A stretch of 64,000 nucleotides of DNA from Ascidia mentula (taxonomy: Eukaryota > Chordata > Ascidiacea > Phlebobranchia > Ascidiidae): NCBI GenBank assembly GCA_947561715.1, contig OX387203.1:2232001-2296000 (forward strand). The letters run 5' to 3'. A model generated the notes under the pieces. That model was not told the origin of the DNA, made no database searches, and worked only from the letters and a program-made list of their open reading frames with translations. Of this stretch, positions 51,815-64,000 are shown piece after piece. The stretch's first letter is position 1. Every line of letters begins with the position of its first letter. The position numbers and the translations under genes are program-made.

Positions 51815-51945
51815 ACCACACCGGGACTTGAACCCAGGATATATCCTGGGCACGAATCCCGATCAGGTTTTCTACTTGTAAAATGGGTCGGGCGCTTGAC
51901 CAATGCTGCCAATCGCCCACCCTCATCCGTCGTCGTATTGTGCCA
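51815..51945 (-). mobile_element. tRNA-derived SINE-like copy or tRNA pseudogene
   Basis: On the minus strand, an A-box-like TTGGCAGCATTGGTCAAGCG is followed about 80 bases later by the B-box CTGGGTTCAAGTCCCGG. The 3' end is GGTGTGGTCAAAAAAATA, an A-rich tail. The spacing is too long for a functional tRNA and the anticodon arm is irregular. Part of the middle resembles the copy at 35405-35600, which supports a SINE family. Confidence 0.5.
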
Positions 51946-53322
51946 AAAGTAGCTTAAGAATGCCACCTAGCTGCGAAACGTAAATATTTATTACTCCGCA
52001 AACGAAGCGATGACGGACTGGACAGTCTGCTACTTGTTATTATTTAAACATCGTAATGATCACAAATTCCCAATGAAAATAACAATTGTCACGGTCTTCG
52101 TTACCTGTAGGTTTCGTTCGACGAACTGCCACACGAGGGTGCTCACTATTATAAGTTTTTTATTGTTTAGTGCATTCATAATCAGTTTTTTAGCTATTGT
52201 GAGGTACTTAAGGTAACATGTAAAGTACTTGCAGGTAGGTAACATTGACCGATTAACGAACAATGTAACACGTAACGAACATAATTAACACATACAAAGA
52301 TATTTTTCTTTATATATCTAGAAATATATGAGCGTTACAACCTAGGCCATAGAATTCGACTACGTCAAATTTAAAGAAACATGGTTTTGATACAATAGGT
52401 GTGGTTACAAAGTTGTTTGATCACCAAATGTTAACTGGAGTTAGATTGTTTAAGATGGAACTTATCCAGTGTTTCTAACCCACGTAAAAATGCTTCACGA
52501 CAATTGAATCCAAGCGTCACGCTGCATGCATCGTGATAACGGGAAACTAAAAATAAAAGAAGGCCGACCGACGCACAATGACGAGACGCTAAGAGAGATG
52601 ACCAATTGAAAAACTTAGCTGCTCTGTGGCAGACATACGAATATTTGTAGTCCAGATTACAATAGTATAGCTGAGTTTTTCAGCAGCGAAACGACATAAA
52701 GCAGCTTTTGAACCGAATATTAAAGGCCTCATTGTTACAGCCTGTGCATTTCAACTAGAATCAGTTCAGCATTTAGATGTGACATGATTATGTGAAAAAA
52801 CCAGATGCTGTGGGTATTTTCTTCGGGCAAACATTACATTGAGCGTTGTTTGTATGTATTTTCTATTTCCCTCTCCGCAAGGACTGTGAGAGCGGAAACC
52901 AGTTATGTCCCATTATTCTCACAGCATTTAAACAACTTTATCCGCTTTCAATAAAAAATTGAAAAGCCTGCTTTTCTATGTAGAAAGGGGAGTGGAATAT
53001 ATATGTTTTTCATTGCTAGGATTACCGCCTTCGAAATGGGTAGGTCTGTTACACTTGACTGAGCTTGCTCGAAGAAAGTAGTGTTAACGAACGAATGGCT
53101 GCTTGAATTAAAGTAGCTTGGCCGATGACGTGGAAATTACAGCAGCCAGGCTTATTAACTTGAATTGACTGAAATCGAACTTACTTCTTTGTTTGTACTT
53201 TGAAATTGGCGCGTTGACTGTACTGAAAATTAGTACTTGGCCGCGGGCGGATTTCAGCACATACTTGTGTGTGCGTTGACGCTGACGGGCGTCGTTTTGG
53301 GTTAGAGTAAATATACTACGTT

Positions 53323-56300
53323 ATGACTGCCAACACAGAGGAACTAGGGCTAGGACAGGATACTTCCGCTACATCAGGCAATGGAGAAGTAAAGTACGAA
53401 ATTTTGGACGTGGGTCCGGATCCAGAGCATCACAATTATCAGCAAACGGCTGAAATCATTGACTGTGACGCCATTCAGGTCGCTTCAGGACTATTAGGTT
53501 GCAGAGCGATGTCAAGACAGAACCAGTTTAAACAGCTGATAACGTACGCCGTTGGAATATTTTTTTTCTACTTGCTTTATGGAATCATCCAAGAACATTT
53601 GTAAGTTCTACTTTTTAGACTTGGTGTGTCGAATATTGTTCAATTACACGCTGGTGGACTACAATAGATGATTTGGATGGTATTTAACGAGCCACTCTAC
53701 ACGTCATGACACGCTCTGCTTGTTTGCTCATGTGGGCGTGTCGCCGTTCTGCTTCGGTGGCCGTATGTGACGTCAAATGTACATGTGGCTTTTTTGTTCT
53801 TGGGGGAACGAACTGTAGTAATCAAGAATAAGATGTAGTTTTCAGCTTTGTGAATTCGTTGGTTGTTAGAAATGGTGCTGTAACATTATTTTGGTTTCTT
53901 AATTTTTTGTTTTTTGATGACAGTTTAGGTAAAAATAATTTCGTGTCTCCACTTAAAAGGATGCAGATTTTATGAATAAAAATCCTGTAAAATAGGAGCA
54001 ATCTTGTCAAATATGTCTTCGCACAAAATACAATATAACCAAACCAAACAACTGGTCACATGCTTTTGTGGCATATTTTTCTGTTACTTATTTTTTGGAA
54101 TTGCTCAAGAGAAATTGTGAGTTTCATTGTTTACAAAATCCCTTACTGGAATTCACAAGATTGTTGAAGTTTCCTTTATTCAGATCACAGGAAAATTAAA
54201 CAAGCATAGTTAAAATACCACCATTCGTATATATACAATTTAACTTAGTATAGTCCAGATTGTTAAAAATGTTTTGATATATCCTCTAAATTATATTGGT
54301 AATCCGCAAACATAATTGCAACTACATCGTTTATGATGAATGTCAGTTTATTAAATGAAGAGGTTTGATAATTTTAAAATTGTTATGTTTCATTATAAGT
54401 TTTAAAATTCTCAGTATAAGTTTTACTATGTTTTTTTTTTAGATTAAGGGGGGAATATGGGGGAGATCAATTCACCTATGCTCAAGCACTTGTGTTTGTC
54501 CAGTGCGTATTTAATGCCTTGTTTTCAAAAACAAGTAAGTGAATGTTTAAATAAACTGTAAAAAGTCATACTTAAAATTGTTGCGCCTGCTTGATATTAA
54601 TGCCTTCTGTGATTGTAGTTATGTCGTATACCAAACCAGACCCTGACAAAACACCGAAGATGTTATATGTGATGTGTTCAATTTGTTATATGGGTGCTAT
54701 GGTTGCTAGTAACCATGCACTATTATATGTCAGCTATCCAAAACAGGTTGGTTCATCCAAAATACTAACTATGAGTAAAAATATATCCATTTTTTTTAAT
54801 TTTTTTGTGAACTTTTAATTCAAAACAATTATGAAGTTTGTTGCCTTGCCAGCTGGACTTGCTTGAAGTTTTAAATCCCTTTTACTAATGCAGGTGATCG
54901 GTAAAGCATGTAAGCCTATTCCCGTTATGATCCTGGGTGTGATATTTGCACACAAGCGCTACCCAGTGGTGAAATATCTTTTTGTTCTGATGATCGTATG
55001 TGGAGTTGCTGGTTTTATTTACAAGGACAGCAAAGCTGTAGACAGCAGTGAACATTTGTTTACAATTGGGTTGGGGGAATTTCTTCTGGTAGGTCTAATA
55101 GAAAATTAATTGTATGTTTATTCGGTGAACGTAGATTGCGTGAACAAACTGATTTTTTTTTTTATTAAGGCAGTAGTTCATTGTTTTTGCGTGCATTGTT
55201 TTCTGATGGGTTTTTTATTCAACATTTCCGCCTGCTTTTTAAATTTGTTGTTACAAAACATACTTTTTTTATTTTCAAGTCACATCACCTTTAGCTGCTG
55301 CACCAATAAAATAGCCAGTCAACATTTTTTGTGTGCATTAATTGTTTCACAACACAAAATGTAAATATATTTCGGGATCCTGCAATACTTTTTCATGAAT
55401 CAAAATGTAGCAAACAGACAAACATTTATTTTTCAGCTTCTGTCCCTCTCATTGGATGGATTCACTGGTGTCACTCAAGAAAGAATGCGGGCCAAACATT
55501 CCACAAATCATCACCATATGATGTATAACATTAACTTTTATTCCTGTATCATTCTCGGAACAGGTATGTGTCGCTTGTGGTGTGCATAACTAAAATATTA
55601 AGAAAAATGTACTCCTTAAATTGCTTTGTAGGTCTTGTGGTTTCCGGGCAAGGAATTGGGTTTTTCCGATTTATCATGATGCATCCAGTAGTTTTGTGGT
55701 ATCTACTTCTCTTTAGCCTTACCTCAGCATTTGGTCAACATTATATTTTCCTCACAGTGAGTTTTTCCACATGCTTTGTTTGATTAGCTTTCCAATCTAC
55801 TTGGGACTGGATAAAATATGCACTGTACTGTAGAAGTTTATGTTGATAAGCCCTATTCAAAGGATTGACAAAGCCAGTTTGTTTGTTATAATTTAATTTC
55901 CTGTATTCACAATAAAACAAACACATATATACAACTATTTTGCAGGTAAATCATGATTATTGATATATCCAAACACATTGTTTTGCTATGGCACAACTAT
56001 ATATATTTGGTACATGTGAATTGTTATGTATGGTTACTCTTGATATCCTTGTTTACAGGTGGTTGAATTTGGTCCTTTAACATGTTCGGTGATCACAACT
56101 ACACGCAAGTTTTTTACTGTCCTATTTTCCGTTATACTCTTTCAAAACCCAATGAGTCAAAGACAATGGTTGAGCACTTTTCTTGTCTTCACAGGTAATC
56201 AAATTTCTAAATATCCATATAGGTGCTTGTTTTAACTGTGAAATAAAGATATTTAACTGAGAAGATGCCCAAGGAAAGAATTTGGACAGGCAGCATCCGA

Positions 56301-56434
56301 TGGATCTTACAATAAATACATATTTCCGTTAACAAACATAACACAAATACTCTTGCCTTTTAGGTCTTGGTCTTGACTCTATATATGGAAGATCAATCAA
56401 GCCCAAGGTTAAAAGCGATGCCCCAACAAAGTAA
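53323..56434 (+). CDS. SLC35B1: SLC35B1, ER nucleotide (ATP/ADP) transporter
   Basis: Exons: 53323-53600 (first exon a), 54443-54534, 54619-54746, 54894-55088, 55437-55563, 55632-55756, 56059-56194, 56364-56434. This form has 383 residues; with the alternative first exon b (54013-54116) it has 325, close to the vertebrate length of 322. It is a multi-pass ER membrane protein of the nucleotide-sugar transporter family; mammalian SLC35B1 is reported to exchange cytosolic ATP for ER ADP. Diagnostic stretches are [63 protein letters not shown] and [17 protein letters not shown]. They follow human SLC35B1 closely in order. Form a adds about 60 acidic, soluble residues in front of the first helix. 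The end (SDAPTK) lacks a clear KKXX retrieval signal. Confidence 0.95.
54013..54116 (+). CDS. SLC35B1: SLC35B1 alternative first exon b
   Basis: ATG at 54013 starts [18 protein letters not shown] and continues [15 protein letters not shown], ending at a GTGAGT donor in the same phase (two bases, TT) as exon a. It aligns with the end of exon a ([21 protein letters not shown]). It therefore looks like a duplicated first coding exon with its own start. Splicing to 54443 gives the shorter, standard-length protein. It lacks the acidic N-terminal extension. An internal promoter or separate leader would be needed just upstream. Confidence 0.75.
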
Positions 56435-56486
56435 CTCTGCTGCTGCAATGCCCAATACAACAAAGTAGCCAACCAAGTGTATGTCA

Positions 56487-56492
56487 AATAAA
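56487..56492 (+). terminator. SLC35B1 polyadenylation signal
   Basis: AATAAA 53 bases after the stop codon, followed by T-rich sequence. This predicts a very short 3' untranslated region. Confidence 0.65.
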
Positions 56493-57499
56493 AGTGCATT
56501 TCAGAGATATTTTTGGCCAAGTTTAAAGTGTAAAGGTGGTAGCCCTACCGTTTGACTTTTGATTTTAGCTTTTCTGACAGTATAATTGGTGCTCTACAAG
56601 CATTTCAAAATAGACTATTGCTGATTGAACTCCTTTTTAATTGTAATTGATGTGAAAAAAATCATCTGCACTGATATTTAGTCCTTTTTTGTTGTTGGAA
56701 AAAAGTCTTCTTTGTAATTAAAACCTCCAAATATAACATGGTATCATTTTAAGTCTTCTCATGCCATTGGTTACGGTTGTTGATGATTTTTACTGTTTAA
56801 ACACCTTTTCCGCATTGCAGTTGCTACTCATTCTTACATTGTGCCTAAAATCCTATTGCGTTCTTTTTGGTTGAGATTAAGTGAGTTTATGTTGCTTTTA
56901 TTTTTAGGCAATTGTGCAGAACTTTCGCGCTTTTCTTGTAGCACAATTTATGGGTAAATAAAAATCCATTTTTTATTGGGACCAAAAACACACCTTCAGA
57001 CGTAGTTTAATTTTAATACTGGAGTGAATGTCCGATAACATACCCAATAGATTTATATCGTACTTACAAAATATGGCTTATTCATGCAAAATACTTGAGA
57101 TTCTATATTCAGTAAAAACTAAAAAGGGACTACAAAAGACGAGGATTTAGGCTATGTTGATCTTTCTGAGGATTTTCAAAGCATAATGGGCCCAAACAAG
57201 TTTCATTGTGACTGGTGTTAAAACTTGTGTACATATTTAAATTGAAGGATTATGCATTTTTATTACTCTCTCTTTAGTGCAGCAGAAATTTCCTAACTTT
57301 TTTCTATGAATTGTGAGGCCCAGAAAAATTTTTTTCGGCCAATTCCATAGAAATCGGTACACAATATTGTTTAGAATATCGTTACGCATGATTAAATAAT
57401 TGATTGACATTTGCCAAATACAACTAACTCTTGTTGTTCAAGTTAATGTAAAAATTTACACAATTCCTCCTATTTTCGTGTTTGTTGTTATTCGGCGCA

Positions 57500-60400
57500 A
57501 TGGATCTTGCTGTAAATTTAGACAACTTGGACTTAACATCGGACGACTATGTATTGGACAACGTGGACGGTAAGACAAGTACATTGGAGATATAAGTACG
57601 TAATACATATAAATACTGTAAGATTGAAAGCAATATTTTTTGCAATTATATCAGCCTCAGTGCTCCACCACATTATGTGTTATGTCCATATTGGAATGCA
57701 AAACGTTGGCTAGTCCTTACACCTTTTACACAATCAACATTTACATATTTCACATGCACATTTTTGTGTTTTTGTAGAACACATCCAGGAGAATTTGGAA
57801 GATGACTTAGTCAAGGAGGCACTTGAATCTGTATGACTTTTTTATGATTTAAAATAAAAAAAATTATCTTAAATTCTTCTGTAATCCCAGCAAATATTAT
57901 TGCTGTTTTTTTGTTGTTTAAAAATGTTTAGGGTGTTGATTTGAGACAGTATGCGAAGCAAATCGAAAAAGATTTATCACAGGTTGAAAATGGATCTATA
58001 CAGGATTGTGAGTATAGACCTGATATCCTAACTAATTAAAATCATATTTTTTATGGTGAAATCTTGTGCTATTATTTAGACATCGCTGAAAGTGGAAACA
58101 TATCTCAGCTCCACACACAAATAGGGGAATGTGATCAAGTTTTGGAGGTTTGTGTTTAAGTCCATTGAAATAAAAAATTTAATTGCATGCACATTCGATG
58201 TTGACTACAATTTACTTTAGCTAACATGTTTTTTTCAAAAATATGACAGGATTTTGTTGTGTTCTTGTTGTAGAGAATGGAAGGAATGTTGCATGGGTTC
58301 CAACACGATCTCAGCAGCATCAGTTCCGAGATACAATGTCTTCAGGAGCAATCGGTGGCAATGAACGTAAAACTGAAGAATCGTCAATCAGTCAAAAGTG
58401 AATTGAGCCAACTAGTCGATGAAATGGTTGTTCCTGAAGTAATGATATCGTAAGTGAAAACACAAAGTTGTGTGAAGTTCACTGCCTATGATGTTTTACT
58501 TTGTATCTAGAACCATTCTAGAATCCCCAGTCACGGAACGAGTGTTTTTGGAGCAGCTTCATGAGCTTAACCACAAAATAAATTTTGTGAAACAACATGC
58601 CTATAACGAAACAGCAGCATGCCAAGATGTCCAGGATGTAGTTGAAAAACTGAAATACAAGGTTTTTGGTTATTTTATTTAGTTTAGTTACAAAAGGAAT
58701 TTGATGTCAATTGAATTGTAAATCTTCACTTTTTAGGCTGTAGGCAAAATTCGTGACTTTATGCTCCACAAGATTGCCTCATTTCGCAAACCTCTTAGCA
58801 ACTATCAACTGGGACAGAATGCCATGCTAAATAATAGGTATAAAAACTATAAATAACAGTGTTATTTATAAACTTATGTGGAATGCAACAATATCTCATG
58901 GCAAAAGATATTATGTAATCATTGAAATTCCTAATATCTTCTGTGTGCAAGGTTTTTCTACGAATTCCTGTTATCGAACGAGCGTCAAGTTGCCAATGAA
59001 GTGAAAGACGAATATGTCGACACACTAAGCAAAGTGTACTTTTCATACTTCAAGAGTTATCTCAATAGAATCATGAAACTTCATGTGAGAATACAGCCTT
59101 CTCCCTGTTGCATGGCGTTTGTTTCTGATCACATGTGTTTTTGGCAGTTTGATGATGCAGCTGGAAGGGATGATCTCATGGCTGTGGAAGACTCATCCAA
59201 AAGAGGTTTTTTCTCTTCCTCACGACCAGCGATGCGGAACAGATCTTCCGTTTTCACCATTGGCAAAAGAGACGAGATATTAAAAGAGGGCTTGGAAGCC
59301 CCGGTTATTGTTCCCCATGCTGCACAGAAAAATGACACCAAAGTAAAAATTTGTGACATGGTTGAATTTATGACTTGGTTTTATTTGTCACAAACATTTG
59401 TTTTGTTTCTTGATGTAAATTATTTTTCCTGTGAATTAAAGTTTCATGTCAAAGGCTAATCATTGGTTTAAATTTTTAACATGATAGTTTATGTTTCACT
59501 TGATTTCCAGTACATTTACTCTTTTTCTTACAGTACTCATTTGAGAGTTTGTTCAGGAGTCAACAGTACTCCTTACTGGATGTGAGTTGCAGAGAATATC
59601 TTTTTATATGTGATTTCTTCATGTTCACTCCGTCGAACGCAAAAGATCTGTTCAATGCTGTTTTGGGGAAAACGCTCGCTCTTGTCTTGGTGTGTACATA
59701 CAGATTTTTATGAGTTGAGCATACAGTCAGAATTCAGAATTAAAAAAAAACATTGTTGTAATTTGTTTTCTTATTGCAGAAACATGTGGACACAATATGT
59801 TCAGACTCCTATGATAGCATTGCTCTTTTCATATGTATTCACATTGTCAACAAATTTAAGGTAAAAAAACAAAAACATTTTTAATGTGATGTAGTGCTAT
59901 ATATTATTGATGGTGTATGACTCACTGGGTTAAGAAACCTTGATACAAATGTTCACTCATGGCCATTATTGACAGAATATTGTTTTTCTGACAGTTGTTG
60001 TAATTGTTTTTTCTGTGTAAAGGTGATAATGCATGATCGGGAAGTGACTGTGTTGAATCGATACTGGGATACTGTGAATGCAATTTTGTGGCCGAGATTT
60101 GAGCAAATTGTGAGGATGCACATCAGAAGTGTTGTGGATTGCAACGTTAATCATCTTGCCTCCATTGACGTTCGACCTCACTATGTAAAGCTTTTGTCTG
60201 TTTTTTTTATAACGTTATAGTCGTTAACTTTTTACGTTTTAATTCGATTTTCATGTACCTTTTTACATTGGAGAATATCGTTGCATAGGTTTATGCGTTG
60301 TTTAAACGAATAGAACCGATATTTTTAATTATAAATTGAGTCAAGATTACTTCTATCAAAATAAACCAACTCTACATCCATTTAGTCTGGTAAACGTTGA

Positions 60401-62530
60401 ATTGCGAATAGATTACTCGGCGATATGCGGAGTTCAGTGCTGCCATAGTGAGGATCAATGAAAACCTCCCCAGCCCACAGGTCGAACAAGTGCTTGGGGA
60501 ACTACAATCAGAGGTAAAAAATGGTGTATTGTGCGTTTATTTTAAATTGTGGTTACCTCACACCTGACCGTCACTTGTGCGAAAGGCTGTAGTTGCTCAC
60601 AGGAACTGCATCAAACTGCAAAGGCAAAGACATCTGTTTTCGTTAGGCACCAAACTAAGTGCATCCGTACGGACAAGGTGGAATCACTAAATCAAAGCAA
60701 AAACTAAATCATTAGTGCCGTCAACCCATATTTGTTGTTTAAACATTTAAAAACGACGATGCTCAACTTTTCAGGTTCAAAACTTCATCCTGCGACTCGC
60801 CGCTTGCTTTCGTGAACGCAAAGACCAACTTGTTTTTCTCATCAACAACTATGACATGATGCTGTCTGTCCTTATGGTAAGCCCTCTCTATAGGGCTGTT
60901 TCTTTAACTGTTCATCAAGGAGCTTTATACTTATTGCAAACGAATTCTGTTCAGATTTCCTATGTTATTTATAATGTCTTGTTTCTTGCGGTGAACTAGG
61001 TCCGAACTTTTTGGAAATTATTTTTTATTCTTTGGGAGATGCAGACTTGGTGTACAAACTGTTTCGACCTGCAAGCGCAGTGCCACAGGTAACAGCTGCA
61101 CTAATGACACCTTACAGGTCGAAACAGTGTGTACACCCAGTCTGCAGCTCTCGATAATTAATATGACTCTTTTTGCAAATGTCTTTTGTTTTGTATAATT
61201 CGCAAAAATTAACTGTCCCAGGAACGGACGGCGGAAGAGTCGAAAGAATCTGACAGTTTCCAACAGTTGTTGAACAGTCGAACCCAGGAATATGTCGACG
61301 AAATTCTTGCCCCTCACTTTGGTGGAATGATGGCTTTTGTCAAAGACTGCGAGGTAAAACTCTGGTCTCGATGGAGAATAATTTTCCTGTAAACTGGCAT
61401 TAAACAGAAATGTTGACACGAGATGGCGAAAACTTGTCACTTGAAAAAAGGACGGTTAATTTATTCCAAAACGTTTACCAGCAACTTTTCATTTTGGGGG
61501 GGGTTTGTAGCTAAACTTGTTGGCTTTTCAAGTAATCATGTTCTTTTAAAGTCGTTTTGGCAAATATGGGAAGGCGTCTTGATTTTCAATATGTCGTAAG
61601 TTTTCACTCAACCAAAAATCAAAAGCGTTTCCAGTACCGAAAACTTCTATGGTTGTTCCAGAACGTGATCGAATCCGGGCAGACCGACAAGTTGCGCGTT
61701 TATGAACAGAAGGTGGCGCCCTTGGTTCAGGGGTTTGCCGCAGGGTGGCGCACAAGTGTGGACTTAATAAGCCGAGAAGTGACGCGTTCCTTCACCAACT
61801 TCAAAGTGGGCAGCACCATTGTTCAGGTGATTAAAACAAACATTGTTCATATTACGTTATAGTATCGCACATTTAACCTAATACCAACGCATATGCACCG
61901 CTTCGGGTCCGGGTAAGTTTTTAAGCCTAGTTAAAATGTTAATTTCCCCATTCTAGTTATGCTATTACCATAAACCACCGATCGTCATTGTTAGCAAACG
62001 TTTAAGTTATGTCATCCAATACCGACCAACCAAGTTTTTGTATGATTCAGGGTTGTGCATACAGAATACTAAGCTAATTTGGATCAGTTCGAACCAAGGT
62101 CCCCTGGCAGACTGTCGATCGCGCACCACATCACGATATATATTTATATGTTATTATGTAACTTAACATAGAAATACATATCAAGACTGGGTTTTTGTAA
62201 TAACAAACAAAACGGTGCCGTGGATATGGCATTATACACTACAGGTAAACCGCACAGTAAAAAAAATTACTAGAGTGAATGTAAAAGAAGAGCTCTTGGC
62301 ACCTTTAAAGGTTACAAATGGAACCTTGGCTGGAAATCAAATTGTTAAATCGTTAAAGTGAGCTTTTGCATTTTGTCTTTCAGGCGGCGTTTACCAGTTT
62401 GATCCAGTACTATCACCGGTTTCAAAAACTATTTACTCAGTCTCCCTTTAAGTCGGTGCCGGCCAAATCCGAACTGGTCAACATGCATTTAATCATGGTC
62501 GAAATGAAAAAATATAAACCTAATTTCTAG
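57500..62530 (+). CDS. VPS52: VPS52, GAR​P/EARP tethering complex subunit
   Basis: Seventeen exons with all phases agreeing give 689 residues (human 723): 57500-57569, 57778-57830, 57932-58007, 58080-58147, 58274-58449, 58511-58661, 58737-58837, 58952-59084, 59148-59342, 59534-59689, 59780-59860, 60023-60184, 60412-60513, 60775-60876, 61222-61353, 61662-61826, 62384-62530. Known role: with VPS51, VPS53 and VPS54 it tethers endosome-derived vesicles at the trans-Golgi network. In EARP, VPS50 replaces VPS54 at recycling endosomes. Visible: N-terminal coiled coils (IGECDQVLERMEGMLHGF), the conserved middle (REYLFICDFFM, DLFNAVLGKTLAL, YDSIALFICIHIV), WPRFEQI, VRPHYITRRYAEFSAA, FLINNYDMML, RSFTNFKVG and the conserved end LIMVEMKKYKPNF. 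Nothing is missing. The gene follows SLC35B1 on the same strand about 1.1 kb downstream, too far for a typical ascidian operon. Confidence 0.97.
61036..61150. repeat. Snap-back repeat, family B, in a VPS52 intron
   Basis: The 31 bp arms at 61041-61071 and 61115-61145 match at about 28 positions (GCAGACTTGGTGTACAAACT against the inverse of ACACAGTGTGTACACCCAGT-type sequence). The middle carries CTAATGA, then ACCT-TAC-AGGT, which pairs perfectly, then CGAAAC. Compared with the copy at 45912, the parent core can be inferred as CTGATGA, GACCT/AGGTC stem, GAAAC. Confidence 0.7.
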
Positions 62531-62539
62531 CAACCTCTT

Positions 62540-64000
62540 TCAAGCACTTGTCCGTATTTGTATTCATTCTTAACTGTCCAAGTTTAAGGTCATGTTGGAA
62601 CGGTTCGAGCGTTGGTCCTATGGTGCAATACTATTACGATTTATTTCCATTCCAGATGTTTATTTGATAAATACTAACGACGTTTTGCACAAATCGCGAA
62701 TGTTGTTGCTTTGTTGACGTGGTTCTAAAATCTGTGGAGGCTGTCTTTTAACATCTTTCTATTAAACTTAATGCCCTGCGCAGCATCAAACACTTGTGCA
62801 TCAACGATTTTAATAAAACAGCAATAAATAGAAAACGATGTTTGGGAATCACCAATTTGAACGCAGAAAAAGACGCAACTCTAAGCGAATAGTAACCGAA
62901 AAGACGACAAAGAAGCACTTTGTAGAAAGAGTATAGATTCGTCGATTGAACTTGACAGAGAAAGTTGGAAAGGAAACATTATTTACAAGGTTCGTACCGG
63001 TGGAATTATATACAGTGCTTACTTGGCCGTTCACTTGAATAAGGCCTGGAATTCATACATTGCTCTCCGTTATAAGTTTGTCGGTACGCAATGTGAGAGA
63101 AAAAGGTTTTGTGTTAGTGCAAATTTTTTAACACGGAGGTTAGATGGATATGTTACAGCGCAAAACCTTGTATTGTATAGCACGCAGAGATTTTATGCAA
63201 TACAGAAGAAATTTCTGAAACCAATCCGCAGCGCCGCATTTCTACTTAAAACTTTTATGGGAAACACCGCGGCGACTCCCAATGTAATACTAAAATGCAC
63301 ATCAATTGCAGATAGGCGCTGTTGGCTTGAGGGCCGTACAGAAAGGAAATCTTTGGCAACTTCGAAACCGGAATGCGAAACAAAACAAGGGAAATAAAAC
63401 ACGTTAGATTGTGTAAAAGAGAAACACGATTGCCTGCACGATGCACAATGTACTTTAAACCAAGCGCAATACTCACTAATGCAACACGCTAAAAGAAATT
63501 GAGAAGCAAGGCTAGAACCGTACGAAAATGGGGCTACTTTAGGTAAAGGTCAAGCAATAAGCGTGTGTGTTTTGTGCAAGTGTGGCTAAAGTCGGATTGT
63601 CTCCCGCGTGGCGAATGCCGATAGGCTGTAAACTGTGCGATGAAAACTTGCATCCCGTTTACCAGAACAGTGTTTCACAAATATTTTTCAATCTTTGTAA
63701 AGCGAAACCAAGCGATTTTGGTCCAAAATGCAATCAAGCAGGGCAGTGTTTCGCCCAACAAAAATGCCCCCATTACCTCGTACCTCGCACAAACAAAACG
63801 AAACAAGGTAAATAACGTAGTTAGGCAAAGCACGATTGGGGTTAAAACTAGGCGTGTGAGTGTGTACCTTCCCTGTTATATAGCGACTACACGATTCAAA
63901 GCACAGCACAGGAGCAGTAGCATTCGGCGACAAACAAAGACACGATCTCAATCTGAAAGTGCTTTAAAACTTTTACCGTTTTTTGCCTCGGGCATCCTCA
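62540..64000. other. Right edge, nothing recognised
   Basis: After the VPS52 3' flank, open frames at 63023-63397 and 63567-63815 (+) have no recognisable domain or clear splice context. Two similar A-rich patches (near 63390 and 63800, each with ACAAGGnAAATAA-like sequence) may be degenerate repeats. Confidence 0.35.
62812..62817 (+). terminator. VPS52 polyadenylation signal
   Basis: AATAAA about 280 bases after the VPS52 stop, with a second copy a few bases later (near 62824). Confidence 0.5.

Larger units (their letters stand above)
48910..53320. other. 4.4 kb intergenic gap
   Basis: Begins with the 3' untranslated region of the calmodulin-like gene. It contains two tRNA-like repeats (49595-49695 and 51815-51945). 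No supported exon; open frames such as 50248-50577 (+) have no domain. Confidence 0.45.

Noticed and set aside
51815-51930. Functional type II tRNA (Leu/Ser-like)
   Set aside because: Boxes A and B are present but the spacing is too long and the acceptor stem does not pair. An A-rich tail points to a SINE.
56434-57500. SLC35B1-VPS52 operon
   Set aside because: The genes are on one strand, but 1.07 kb apart and SLC35B1 has its own polyadenylation signal 53 bases after the stop. Ascidian operons usually have almost no intergenic sequence.
59582-59600. GTGAGT donor inside a VPS52 exon
   Set aside because: Reading on through it gives DVSCREYLFICDFF, which matches the conserved VPS52 sequence, so the site is not used in the main transcript.
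1-64000. CRISPR arrays, bacterial operons or integrated viral genomes
   Set aside because: No direct-repeat arrays, no capsid, integrase or reverse transcriptase motifs were recognised. Gene structure is entirely spliced eukaryotic.

Overview
The window reads as a compact, AT-rich, intron-dense chordate genome, most likely a tunicate of the Ciona type. Introns are a few hundred bases with strong GT-AG signals, genes are close together, and proteins such as VPS52, SLC35B1, a Golgi carbohydrate sulfotransferase, a BTB-BACK-Kelch protein and a gp130-like receptor are of animal type. This is inference from gene style and protein resemblance; no marker gene fixes the species.

Layout from left to right. 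A short unrecognised Gly/Pro/Ser-rich coding exon lies at 1011-1455 (+). A large minus-strand gene, 16251 down to about 4652, was rebuilt exon by exon with mostly matching splice phases. It gives a signal peptide, an Ig-like domain, a cytokine-receptor homology region with a degenerate WSXWS motif, three fibronectin III domains, one membrane segment and a box1-like stretch, which is the gp130/LIFR architecture. After a 3.5 kb gap comes a seven-exon sulfotransferase (19789-24856, +, 535 aa), then a ten-exon BTB-BACK-Kelch gene (26206-32472, +, about 701 aa). From 32.5 to 46.7 kb I see only scattered, mostly minus-strand candidate exons and repeats. A five-exon calmodulin-like gene with a long basic serine-rich tail follows (46715-48906, +, 317 aa) with its own TATA box. 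After a 4.4 kb gap come SLC35B1 (53323-56434, +) with two homologous alternative first exons, and a complete 17-exon VPS52 (57500-62530, +, 689 aa). The last 1.4 kb holds nothing I can name.

Repeats lie in introns and gaps: hAT-like MITEs, tRNA-derived SINE-like copies, and several short snap-back elements that share a CTGATGA...GAAAC core resembling a hammerhead ribozyme. The genes do not form one pathway. Several act in the secretory system (ER nucleotide transport, Golgi sulfation, endosome-to-Golgi tethering), which is probably coincidence.
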